From: Saccharothrix sp. NRRL B-16348
Lineage (GTDB): Bacteria; Actinomycetota; Actinomycetes; Mycobacteriales; Pseudonocardiaceae
DNA: 64,000 nucleotides
Assembly: GCF_001280085.1 (NCBI RefSeq)
Contig: NZ_LGED01000210.1
Coordinates: forward strand, 7,560 to 71,559
Direction: 5' to 3'
How positions within the stretch are numbered: the stretch's first letter is position 1; each line of letters starts with the position of its first letter. The notes under the pieces were generated by a model, which was not told the DNA's origin, did no database searches, and worked only from the letters and a program-made list of their open reading frames with translations. Shown piece after piece: positions 10,958 to 20,134 of this stretch. A program made the translations under genes and the position numbers.

Positions 10958-13900
10958 CGGTCTTCTCCTCCCACTGGCGAACCCGGTCGTTCCGCTATCC
11001 GCCGCAGTGTTCGCGCGTAGTCGTCCAGGAGCGCGCCGGCGGTGGCCGGCTCGAACAGATCGGTGTCGTACTGGAGGGTCAGGGCGAGCCCACCGCCGGA
11101 CTCCTCGATGACCAGGCTCAGGTCGAACTTCGCAGTGTCCGGCGGCGAGAGCAGCCTCAGCCCGGAGGTGTCCACACCGTCGAGCACGGGCGGCGCGGTC
11201 GGGTCGAGCACGCTGAACATCACCCGGAACAACGGCATGAAGTCGCTGCTCCGCCGGGACAGCACCGCCTCGACCAGCTTGTCGAACGGCAGGTCCTGGT
11301 GCGCGAACGCGCCGAGGGTCACCCGGCGCACCCGCGAGGCGAGCTCGTGGAAGTCCGGTGCCCCGGACACGTCCGTGCGCAGCGGCACCATGTTGATCAG
11401 GCACCCGACGACGTCCTGCGACCCGGCGTGCGTGCGACCGCCGACCGGTGTGCCGACCGTGACCTCGTCCGCGCCCGCCCGCGCGCCCAGCAACGCCTGG
11501 AACCCGGCCAGCAGCGTCATGTAGAACGTCACGCCCGCACGCCTGCTCAGCGCCCGCAGCGCGCCCACCAGCTCCGCCGGCACCTCGCGGGTCACCACCG
11601 CGCCCCGGAAGCGGCGTGCCGTCGGTCGCGGCCGGTCGGTCGGCAGGTCGAGCACCGGCGGGTCCGTGCCGAGTGCCGCCCGCCAGTACGCGAGCAGGTC
11701 GTCGAGCACCTCGCCGCGCAACCACTCCCGTTGCCACACCGAGTAGTCCGCGTTCTGCACCGGCACCTCGGGCAGCGGCCGGCGGTGGTAGAGAGCGCCC
11801 AGCTCGTGGAACAGCACGTCCAGCGACCGGCCGTCGACCACGATGTGGTGCAGCACGAGCACCAGCTGGTGCTCCACGTCGGACAGCCGCAGCAGCCGGG
11901 CACGCAGCAACGGGCCCGTCGCCAGGTCGAACGGCCGCAGCGCCTCCTGCTCGACGATCGCCTCGACCTCGTGCGGCCGGGCGGCCAGGTCGGTGACGGG
12001 CAGGGGGACGGGCGCGGGCGGCGCGATCTCCTGGCGCGGTCGGCCGCGCGTCGCGGGGAACGTCGTGCGCAGCGCCTCGTGCCGGCTCACCAGGCCGTCG
12101 AGAGCCTCGCTCAGCGCCTTGAGGTCGAGCGGACCGCGCAGCGGCAGCACGACCGGCACGTTGTACAGCGACGTGCCGGGTTCGAGCTGCTCGAAGAACC
12201 ACAAGCGCTGCTGCGCGAACGAGAGCGGGATCGGCCCTACCGCGCTTGACGCGGGTAGTGCTGCCGCGCTTGACGCCGGTAGCACTGCCGCGCTCGGTGG
12301 GGGCGGCAGTGCCGCGCTTCGCAAGGGTCCTCCCCAGGGGACCCCTGTTCTTATTCTACCGGCGGGGTCCGACAATTCCGGTGGCCCGCCGACGGACGCC
12401 AGGTGCGCGGCGACCGCGCGCGGTGTCGGCTGTGCCAGCAGCACGCCGAGCCGCAGGTCCGCGTCCAGCACCTCGTTCAGCCGCCCCACCAGCCGCACGG
12501 CCAGCAGCGAATGCCCGCCCAGCACGAAGAAGTCGTCGTCCAACCCCACCCGCGGCACACCGAGCACGTCCGCCCAGATCGTCGCCACCAGTTCCGCCAG
12601 CGGCGAGCCGGGTGCGGTGGCCGCGGCGATCGGCTCGTCGTCCGGCACGAGCAACGCACGACGGTCCACCTTGCCGTTCGGCGTGACCGGCAGCGCGTCG
12701 AGCACGACGAACCGCGACGGCACCATGTACTCCGGCAGCACGAGCCGCAGGTCCGCGCCGAGGTCGGCGGGCGCCGCGATCACGACGAAGGCGACGAGCC
12801 GCTTCTCGCCGTCGTCACGGGTGTCGAGCACGACCGCCGCGTCCACGACCGCGTGGTGCGCGCGCAACGCCGCCTCGATCTCACCCGGCTCGACCCGGAA
12901 CCCGCGGATCTTGACCTGCGCGTCGAGGCGGCCGAGGAACTCGATCGCGCCGTCTGCCCGCCGCCGCGCCAGGTCGCCGGTCCGGTACAGCCGCGCGCCC
13001 GGCTCGGCCGCGAACGGGTCCGCCACGAACTTCGCCGCGGTCGCCGCGGGCCGGCCGAGGTAGCCGGTGGCCACCCCGGGGCCGCCGATGTGCAGCTCGC
13101 CCGGCACGCCGATCGGCACCGGCTCCAAGTGCGCGTCGAGGACGTGAACCGCGGTGTTGGCGATCGGACCGCCGATGGGCGCGGTCCTCGCCTCCGGCGG
13201 CAGGTCGGTGATCTCGAACCAGGTGGCGAACGTGGTGGTCTCGGTCGGCCCGTACACGTGGACCAGCCGCTCGGGTCGACCGTTCGCCAGGACGTCCCGG
13301 ACGAACCGAGCCTCCAGCGCCTCGCCGCCCATGAGCAGCGTGTGCAGCCCGGCGAACGCGTCGGGGCGCTCGCGGGCGATCGCGTTCACCGCCGCGGTGG
13401 TCAGGAACATCGTGGTGATGCCCTTGGCGCGGATGGCGTCGGCCAGCGCGTCCGGGTCGAGCACCACCTCCTTCGGCAGGATCACCGCACGGCCGCCGTT
13501 GGCCAGCGCGCCCCACAGCTCGAACGTGAAGGCGTCGAAGGAGGCGTTGGACGCCTGCGCGACGCGGTCGTCCGGTCCGAGCCGGACGTAATCGGTGTCG
13601 CGGACCAGCCGCGTGATCGACCGGTGGGCGACCATCACGCCCTTGGGCACGCCGGTGGAGCCGGAGGTGTAGATCACGTACGCCGTGTCGCCCGCCGCGG
13701 CGGGGTTGTCCGGGCGGACCGCCGGCCGCGCGTCCACCTCCGCCGAGCCGAGCAGCACTTCCCTCGGCCCGGTGACGCGCCCCGCGGTGTTCCCGTGGGC
13801 CACCAGCACTTCCACGCCCGCGTCACCGACCATGTGCGCCAGCCGTGCGGTCGGGTAGTCCGGGTCCAGCGGCACGTACGCGCCGCCCGCCTTGAAGATG

Positions 13901-16900
13901 CCGAGCAGCGCCACGGCCAGGACCGGTGAGCGCTCCACGCAGACACCGACCCGGGTGCCCGGACCCACGCCCAGGTCGCGCAGGTGGTGCGCGAGCCGGT
14001 TCGCGCCCGCTTCCAGGTCCCGGTAGGACAGCCGGTGGTCACCGAGCTCGACGGCCGTCGCGTCGGAGTTCGCGTGCTCCTCCACCAGCTCGTGCACGCA
14101 CCGCGTCGCCGGGAACGGGGTCGGCCCGGGGTTCCAGGCGTGCAGCACGCGGTGGCGTTCGTCCGCGCTCAGCAACGGCAGTCGCGAGACCGGCGTGGTG
14201 TCCGACCCGACCACCGCCCGCACGAGCACCTCGAAGTGCCCGGCCAGGCGCGCGATCGTGGCGGCGTCGAAGAGGTCGCCGTTGTACTCGACCAGCCCGG
14301 TCAGGCCGTCGGAGGTCTCCTCCAGGGTGACGGAGAGGTCGAACTTGGCCGTGCCGGTGTCGACCAGCGCGGGTGCGAGGCTGTGCCCGAGCACCCGGAG
14401 CGGGCGCATCGTGCCCTCGGTGACCTGGAAGACCACCTGCACCACGGACGTGTGGCCCGGGTCGCGCTCGGGGCGCAGCCGTTCGACGATCCGCTCCAAC
14501 GGCACGTCCTGGTGCTCGTAGGCGGCGTGCGCGACCGCGCGCACGCGGGCGAGCAGCGCGTCGAACCCGAGGTCGCCCGCGAGGTCGACCCGCAGCGGCA
14601 GCGTGTTGACGAAGAAGCCGACCAGCGGCTCCAGGTCGCGGTGGGTCCGGTTGGCCACCGGCGTGCCCACCACGAGGTCGGTCTGCCCGGTGCAGCGGTG
14701 CAGCAGCGTCGTGAACGCCGCCAGCAGCACCATGTACAGCGTCACGTCGTGTCGGCGCGCCACGTCGGCCAGGTCGCGGCGCAGGGCGTCGTCCCAGTGG
14801 AAGCGGTGCAGCCCGCCCCGGAACGTCCGCACGGCGGGCCGACCGCGGTCGGCGGGCAGCTCCAGCAGGGGCGGCGCGCCCGCGAGGCGGTCGAGCCAGT
14901 GGCCCACGTCGTGCCGGTCGCCGTGCTCCCGCTGCCAGGCGGCGTAGTCGGCGTAGCGCAGACCCGGCTCCGCGGTCACCGCGGGCGAACCCTCGACCTC
15001 CGCCTGGTACCCGCTCTCCAGCTCGCGGAACAGGATCTCCAGCGACCAGGCGTCGATGACGATGTGGTGCGTGGTCAGCACCAGCACCCGGCTGCCGCCC
15101 CGCAGGAGCGTCGCCCGCAGCAAGCGGCCCGAAGCGAGGTCGAACGGCGCCCTCGCCGCCGCCGTGACCCGGTCGTCGAGCCGGTCGTCCGGCACGTCCT
15201 CGACCTCGACCTCCACCGGCCAGGGCGCCCGCACGACCTGCCGCGGCTCGCCACCGACCTCCAAGAACGCCGTGCGCAGCGCGGCGTGCCGGACCACCAG
15301 CGCGGTCAGCACCCGCTGGAGCACGCCGACGTCGAGGTCCTCGTTCCACGGCAACGCGTAGCCGACGTTGTAGACGGGGGAGTCGGGCAGGAGCTTCGCG
15401 AAGTACCACAGCTGTTCCTGGCCGAACGACAGCGGTGCGAGCTCGTCGTCGCGCCTGCTCGGCGGTGGGACGTCCGGGGTCGACCGCTCGGCGAGGGCGC
15501 GGCCGGCCCGAGCCACCATCGCGCCCAGCGTGTCGGCGGCCAGCAGCTCACCGAGCGGCAGCCGCACGCCCAGCGCCTCGTGCAGCCGGGACACCACGCG
15601 CATGGCCTTGAGCGAGTGGCCGCCCAGGTCGGCGAACCGGTCCTCCAGCACCACGTCGGCGACGCCGAGGACCTCGCGCCACGCCTCGGCGAGCAGCTCC
15701 GCCAGCTCCCCCGCGGGCTTCGTGCCCGCGGTGGCACGGGCGGGCGGCCGCCTGCGCGTCAGCTCGGCGCGGTCCACCTTCCCGTTGGGGCTCAACGGGA
15801 GCCGGTCCAGCACGGCCACCACGTCCGGCACCATGTACCCGGGCAGCGTCGCGGCGAGGCGGGCCCGCGCCAGGTCGGTGTCCAGCCCGCCGTCCTCGGC
15901 GACGAGGTAGCCGACCAGCTGGGTGTCCCCGGTGTCGTCGCGCCTGCCGACCACGACCGCGTCCGCCACACCCGGTTGCGCGCGCAGCGCCGACTCCACC
16001 TCGCCCAGCTCGATGCGCAGGCCGCGGACCTTCACCTGGAGGTCCATCCGGCCGAGCAGCTCGATCAGGCCGTCACCGCGCCACCGCGCCAAGTCGCCCG
16101 TGCGGTACAGGCGTTCACCGCGCACCGGGCCGTGCGACCACTCGAAGAACCGCTCCGCGGTGAGCTCCGGGCGGTCGAGATAGCCCTCGGCGAGGCCGAT
16201 GCCCGCCAGGTGCAGCTCACCCGGCACGCCGACCGGCACCGGGCGGCGGTCTTCGTCCAGGACGTACGTGCGCTGGTTGGCCATCGGGCGGCCGTACGGG
16301 ATGCTCGTCCAGTCCGGCAGGGGCGAGCCCGCCTCGTGGATCGTGGAGTGGATCGACGACTCGGTCGCGCCGCCCATCACGATCACCCGCACGTTCGGCT
16401 GCCAGGCGCGCAGCCGGTCCGGCAGCGTGACCGGCACCCAGTCGCCGCCGAGCATCGCGAGCCGCACGCCGTCCGGCTTGCGGCCCCCGGCCTGCTCCAG
16501 GTGCGCCACGAACAGCTCCAGCAAGGCCGGCGCGGAGTTCCACACGGTGACGCCGTGCTCCAGCGCCAGGTCGCACCAGTGCTGCGGGTCCTTGAGCCGC
16601 CCGGCGTCCGGCACGACCACCGCGCCGCCCGCGATCGTGATGCCGAGGAATTCGTAGACGGACATGTCGAAGCTCGTCGACGACAGCGCGAGCACCCGGT
16701 CGCCCGGCCCGACGTCGAAGCGCGTGTTCAGATCGAGCAGGTTGTTGACCACGCCGCGGTGCCGCAGCGCGATGCCCTTGGGCGTGCCGGTCGAGCCGGA
16801 CGTGTAGATCACGTAGCACAGGTCGTCGGGACCGGCGTCGGCCGGCGGGCCGTGGTCCGGGTGTCGCGCGATGCGGTCGGCGTCCCGGTCCAGCAGCACC

Positions 16901-17352
16901 ACCGGGCCGGTCGGCTCCGGCAGCCTCGACCGGGTCGCGGAGTCGGTCACCAGGACGGCGCACTTCGCGTCGCGAAGCATGAACTCCAGACGCGCGGCGG
17001 GGTACTCGGCGTCCAGCGGCACGTACGCGCCGCCCGCCTTCAGCACGCCGAGGATCGCGACCAGCAGGTCGGGCCCGCGCTCCAGGCACAGGCCGACCCG
17101 CACGCGCCTGCGCACGCCGAGGTCCCGCAGGTGGTGGGCCAGGCGGTTCGCGGCGACGTCGATCTCGCCGAACGTCCGCACTCGGCCGCCGTGGACCACC
17201 ACCGGCCGGTCCGGTGCCGCGGCGGCCCGTGCGGCGAAGTGCTCGTGCAGGCAGGTGCCGTGGTCGAGGTCCGCGGCGGTGTCGTTCCAGTCGATCAGGA
17301 TGCGTCGCTCGGTGGCCTCGGTCAGCGCGTGCCGCGACACCGTTCCGGTCAT
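10954..17352 (-). CDS. NRPS, A-PCP-C-A-PCP-C (loading module plus first extension module)
   Basis: A 2132-residue protein starting with ATG at 17352, with GGAG about 8 bases upstream. Domains: A1 about 35-535, PCP1 Ser580, C1 about 640-1060 with HHIVIDA at 762-768 (Ala for the usual Gly), A2 about 1085-1570, PCP2 Ser1615, C2 about 1705-2120 with HHIVVDG at 1835-1841. Both A domains keep YTSGSTG and the A10 lysine. Specificity positions by eye: A1 DMYNMGMIHK, closest in pattern to cysteine-type codes (DLYN-SLIWK) but not a match; A2 DAFLLGVTFK, like codes for branched aliphatic residues. No epimerase or methyltransferase is seen. Starting with A rather than C makes it a plausible initiating protein; its terminal C would accept the threonine-loaded downstream protein. 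Confidence 0.93.
12240..12314. repeat. 24-bp tandem repeat coding an 8-residue Ala/Pro linker
   Basis: Three imperfect 24-bp units begin at 12240, 12264 and 12288, each starting CCGCGCT. They encode an 8-residue period (SAALPPPP / SAAVLPAS / SAAALPAS) between PCP2 and C2 of the first NRPS. The period keeps the frame, so unit number can vary without breaking the protein. It looks like a flexible interdomain linker expanded by slippage. Confidence 0.8.
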
Positions 17353-17606
17353 CGTCGGTGCTCCGTGGGGTGTGCGGGGCTGAACAACACCACCGGGTTC
17401 GTCGATGAACAGAAGTGCGGTTGCACGTCCGAGCGCCGTGCGTCGATCGCCAACGCGAGCGTGCCGCCCTGGTGGCGCGGCTCCCGCTCCAGCAAGTCGG
17501 CCCGCTCGGGATCGTCCGAACTCAGCGAGCGAACGTCGGTGACGTGGAGCTCCTCGGTAGCTGATTCCGGCGCTGCCCCATCGGTGGCGGTGCGGTTCAC
17601 AGCCAC
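17349..17606 (-). CDS. Possible small ORF overlapping the NRPS start
   Basis: An 85-residue open frame whose stop overlaps the NRPS ATG (ATGA), the junction style used through this operon. The start is uncertain; GTG at 17606 or 17600 are options, with no clear ribosome site. The segment ERADLLEREPRHQGGTLALA faintly recalls the N-terminus of serine hydroxymethyltransferases (LL-RE--RQ-GTL-LI), but the rest does not follow that family. It could be a short leader, a remnant, or chance. The overlap is the only positive sign. Confidence 0.22.
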   Translation of the reverse strand: MAVNRTATDGAAPESATEELHVTDVRSLSSDDPERADLLEREPRHQGGTLALAIDARRSDVQPHFCSSTNPVVLFSPAHPTEHRR

Positions 17607-18285
17607 GTGCCCGGAATACGCGTGTGCACAATTTCCCCCAGTCTCGGCACACCACAAAGGACGGCACTCGCGTGCCGGAGTCAGGTGATCCCTCCCTTGG
17701 CCCCCAGGTCGTCCGGGACGCGGCGACCCCCGCCGCAGCCCGGTAGCCGCAGGCTAAGCAGAGCGATATTCGCCGGGCAAGCACGGCGGCGACGTCGATC
17801 ACGTGACAATGGAGATCACTCGATCGGCGGTGTCTCATTTCCGGTGCCGCCGCCGAATCATTGACGCCAGAATCGGGCACGAGCGGCGAATCCGCCCGGC
17901 TGGTGGCCCGACACGCGGTGCGGACCACGGTCGCCACCGTCAGCCCGTTGGCCGGTGGACACTCCGGGTAGCCCAACCCGGCCACGTTCAGCATCACGAG
18001 GAGTGATCGCCGCGACCATCCGCCGCCAGGATGTCCGTCCGGTCGGGTGGCACGACGTGGCTCCTCGTCACGTAACGCGGCTTTGGGTTGATCGGCCGAC
18101 TACGGGGTGCCGCATGCTCGCGACGTGGCGTGCCGCCATGTCCCGTACATCTGGTGGAGGCACTGCGCATCTTGCCGACCGGCCGACGACTGCTTCCTGC
18201 GTCTCTGCGTACCCGACCCATTGACCTCGGTTACCACGAGGCGCGCGATGTTGTCACCGACCGCGCCGCCAGCATGGGATTCCTC
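17607..18285. other. Intergenic region upstream of the NRPS-PKS operon
   Basis: About 680 bases without a gene I can support. It should hold the promoter for the minus-strand NRPS-PKS operon, but I find no clear -35/-10 pair. An open frame continuing into the NRPS from 17997 has no family features and is not counted as coding. The right part merges into IS30 debris. A short palindrome, GGCACTCGCGTGCC, lies near 17660. Confidence 0.5.
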
Positions 18286-18890
18286 AAGGCATTGGCGGAT
18301 GGCCACCGGCTGCGCGAACACGTGCAGGATCTGTTGCGCACCAAGGACAGCGGCCCTGAACAGATCAGACGGGCCCTGCCGTTGCTGTTCCCGGACGATC
18401 GGTGCATGCGCGTGAGTCACGAGACCATCTACGGCAGCCTCTATGTGCAAGGCCGCGGTGGGCTGCATCGGGTTCTGGTCAAGACGCTGCGCACCGGCCG
18501 GTCTCTGCGCCGAACCCGACGCACCACCGAGCGTCGAGGACGCCTCGCCGGCATGGTCAACATCGCGTTGCGGCCGCCGGAGGTCCTGGACCGTGTGGTG
18601 GCGGGGCATCGGCACGGGGACTTGATCACGGGCAAGGAGAACAAGTCCGCCATCGGCACGCTGGTGGAGCGGTCCACCGGCTTCGTGATGTTGTCGCACT
18701 TGCCGAACAACCACGGTGCCCTCTCCGTGGGGGAAGCGAGGATCGAGGCGATGAACCGGTTGCCGCGGTCTCTGCGCCGGACCCTGACCTGAGACCAGGG
18801 GCAGGAAATTGCCCACGCGGTCGTCGCCCGGACCACCCGGCTCGACATCTACTTCTGCGATCCCCACTCGCCCTGGCACAGGGTGACGAC
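18286..18890 (+). pseudogene. IS30-family transposase remnant with in-frame stop
   Basis: The translation matches the middle of IS30-type transposases: EQIRRALPLLFPDD, MRVSHETIYGSLYVQGRG, the GDLI segment of the DDE core, KSAIGTLVERSTGFVMLSHL, and RSLRRTLT. At 18790-18792 the conserved LTWDQG reads LT-stop-DQG (TGG to TGA). The frame then continues through LDIYFCDPHSPWHR before homology ends near 18890, without the NENTNGLLRQ region. The N-terminal helix-turn-helix part is not recognisable. It is a decayed, non-functional copy, and a separate IS30 C-terminal remnant lies at 48.8-49.1 kb. Confidence 0.85.
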
Positions 18891-19026
18891 CACGGTCGCG
18901 ATCGCCCACCACAACAGCTTTCACTTGATACTCATCGCATCCCGGGTCGCGTGAAGATCACCGCTGTCACGGGGTGCGGGCACGGCCGCCGCTCCATCAG
19001 AAACCGCCCGGAGATGTCGCTCGAAC

Positions 19027-19542
19027 ATGGTCCAGGCGGGCCACATCGATGGTGCCGTGCACTTCAACGAGCCTCGCACCAGGCGAAGCCCGGCCGGTGT
19101 GACGGTGGCGGCACTGGGCGTCGTCCTCATCGTCGCCGGCACGTTCGCGACGCCGTTGGCCTCGGGCGGTTTTCTCCTGCCGGACATCACGTACACCGAT
19201 CTGGGGGCGCTCCTGACGCGGATGGACGCGACCGGGCTGGACGGGATGGCCGACACCATGCCGTACGCCTCCGCCTACTTCTCCTACGCCTGGGTGCTCG
19301 GGGTCGTGCTGGTGTCCGTCCTCGGGCTCGGCGCGACCTGGCCGACCGGTCACGGTGCCCGCTCCGCCGCCAGAGGCTTCGCTTTCCTGGCGGCCCTCGG
19401 TGCGATCGGCGCGCTGCTGGCCGCCATGATGGAACTGAAGAACATCGTGACGATGGCGCCGTCGATCGGGGTACCGATCGCGGGCTACGGGCTTGTCGCC
19501 ATCGCGGCGCTCATCGGCCCGGGCCGGGTGCGGCGGGCGTGA
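19027..19542 (+). CDS. Small integral membrane protein with VQAG-type N-terminal motif
   Basis: A 171-residue protein with four hydrophobic segments, at about 27-48, 86-105, 113-134 and 145-163. It starts MVQAGHIDGAVHF, a short motif also present in the neighbouring STAND-like protein (VVQAGTIGSVVL). In actinobacteria such a motif is common at the N-terminus of STAND and membrane proteins, usually after a few more residues. The first codons here abut IS30 debris, so the N-terminus may be trimmed. No catalytic motif is seen. From location I infer a possible membrane partner for the neighbouring NTPase. Confidence 0.6.
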   Translation: MVQAGHIDGAVHFNEPRTRRSPAGVTVAALGVVLIVAGTFATPLASGGFLLPDITYTDLGALLTRMDATGLDGMADTMPYASAYFSYAWVLGVVLVSVLGLGATWPTGHGARSAARGFAFLAALGAIGALLAAMMELKNIVTMAPSIGVPIAGYGLVAIAALIGPGRVRRA

Positions 19543-20134
19543 ACCTCCGGCTCCGAGGCCGGGAACGGGTTGGCGCGGTAGGTCAGGTCGCCGACGCACG
19601 GGGGTCGCAGCGCGGAGAAATGCACGCGAGACACAGGAAGCGGCGGACGACTCGGCGCGACCGTGTCAGGCTCCGTCGGCGCGCGGACGGACCTAATCGT
19701 CGCCGGATCAGGTACCTCAACTCGAGGCAAGCTGCTCACGGCAGGGCAGTTCGGTGTCGAGACACGACCGGGCGAGGTCTGGCCATGCACAACGAGTTCC
19801 GTAGCCGTTGACACCGGACCGCGAATCGGTGACAGGCGAAGGGTGCGCTCACATGGGCGCCGGCGATCGAACCGCTGCACGCAGAACGCGCTTCACCGGA
19901 TGATGAAGGCCGCCGAGAACACCGTCCACACCCGCGACGTCATCGACCCACACCTGCTCGATGACCGCGAGCAGCGCCTGCGTGCGCATCGGGACCGCGA
20001 GCTGCGCACCAACCAGGACGCTTACCGCGCGCTGCTCTTTCCGCAGAATTGCGTATTGATGCGCGATTCGACGTGATTTGTAACGGCTCAGACTCTCGCG
20101 CGATGATCACCCGTACGGCGCGGAAGGGTGGGCG
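19543..20134. other. Intergenic region, no supported gene
   Basis: A 590-base stretch. An open frame ending at 20076 could give a charged peptide of about 59 residues from an ATG at 19900 (ENTVHTRDVIDPHLLDD and onward), but it has no ribosome site or known family and may be a remnant. Bases 20077-20134 form the leader of the STAND-like gene, with GGAAGGG at 20121-20127. Confidence 0.4.

Noticed and set aside
13984..17688. Plus-strand 1234-residue open frame
   Set aside because: Lies opposite the NRPS, whose domains are unambiguous; composition is typical of antisense GC-rich frames.
17353..17997. Extension of the first NRPS to 2347 residues
   Set aside because: The extra 215 residues match no domain; ATG at 17352 has a good ribosome site and normal A-domain spacing.
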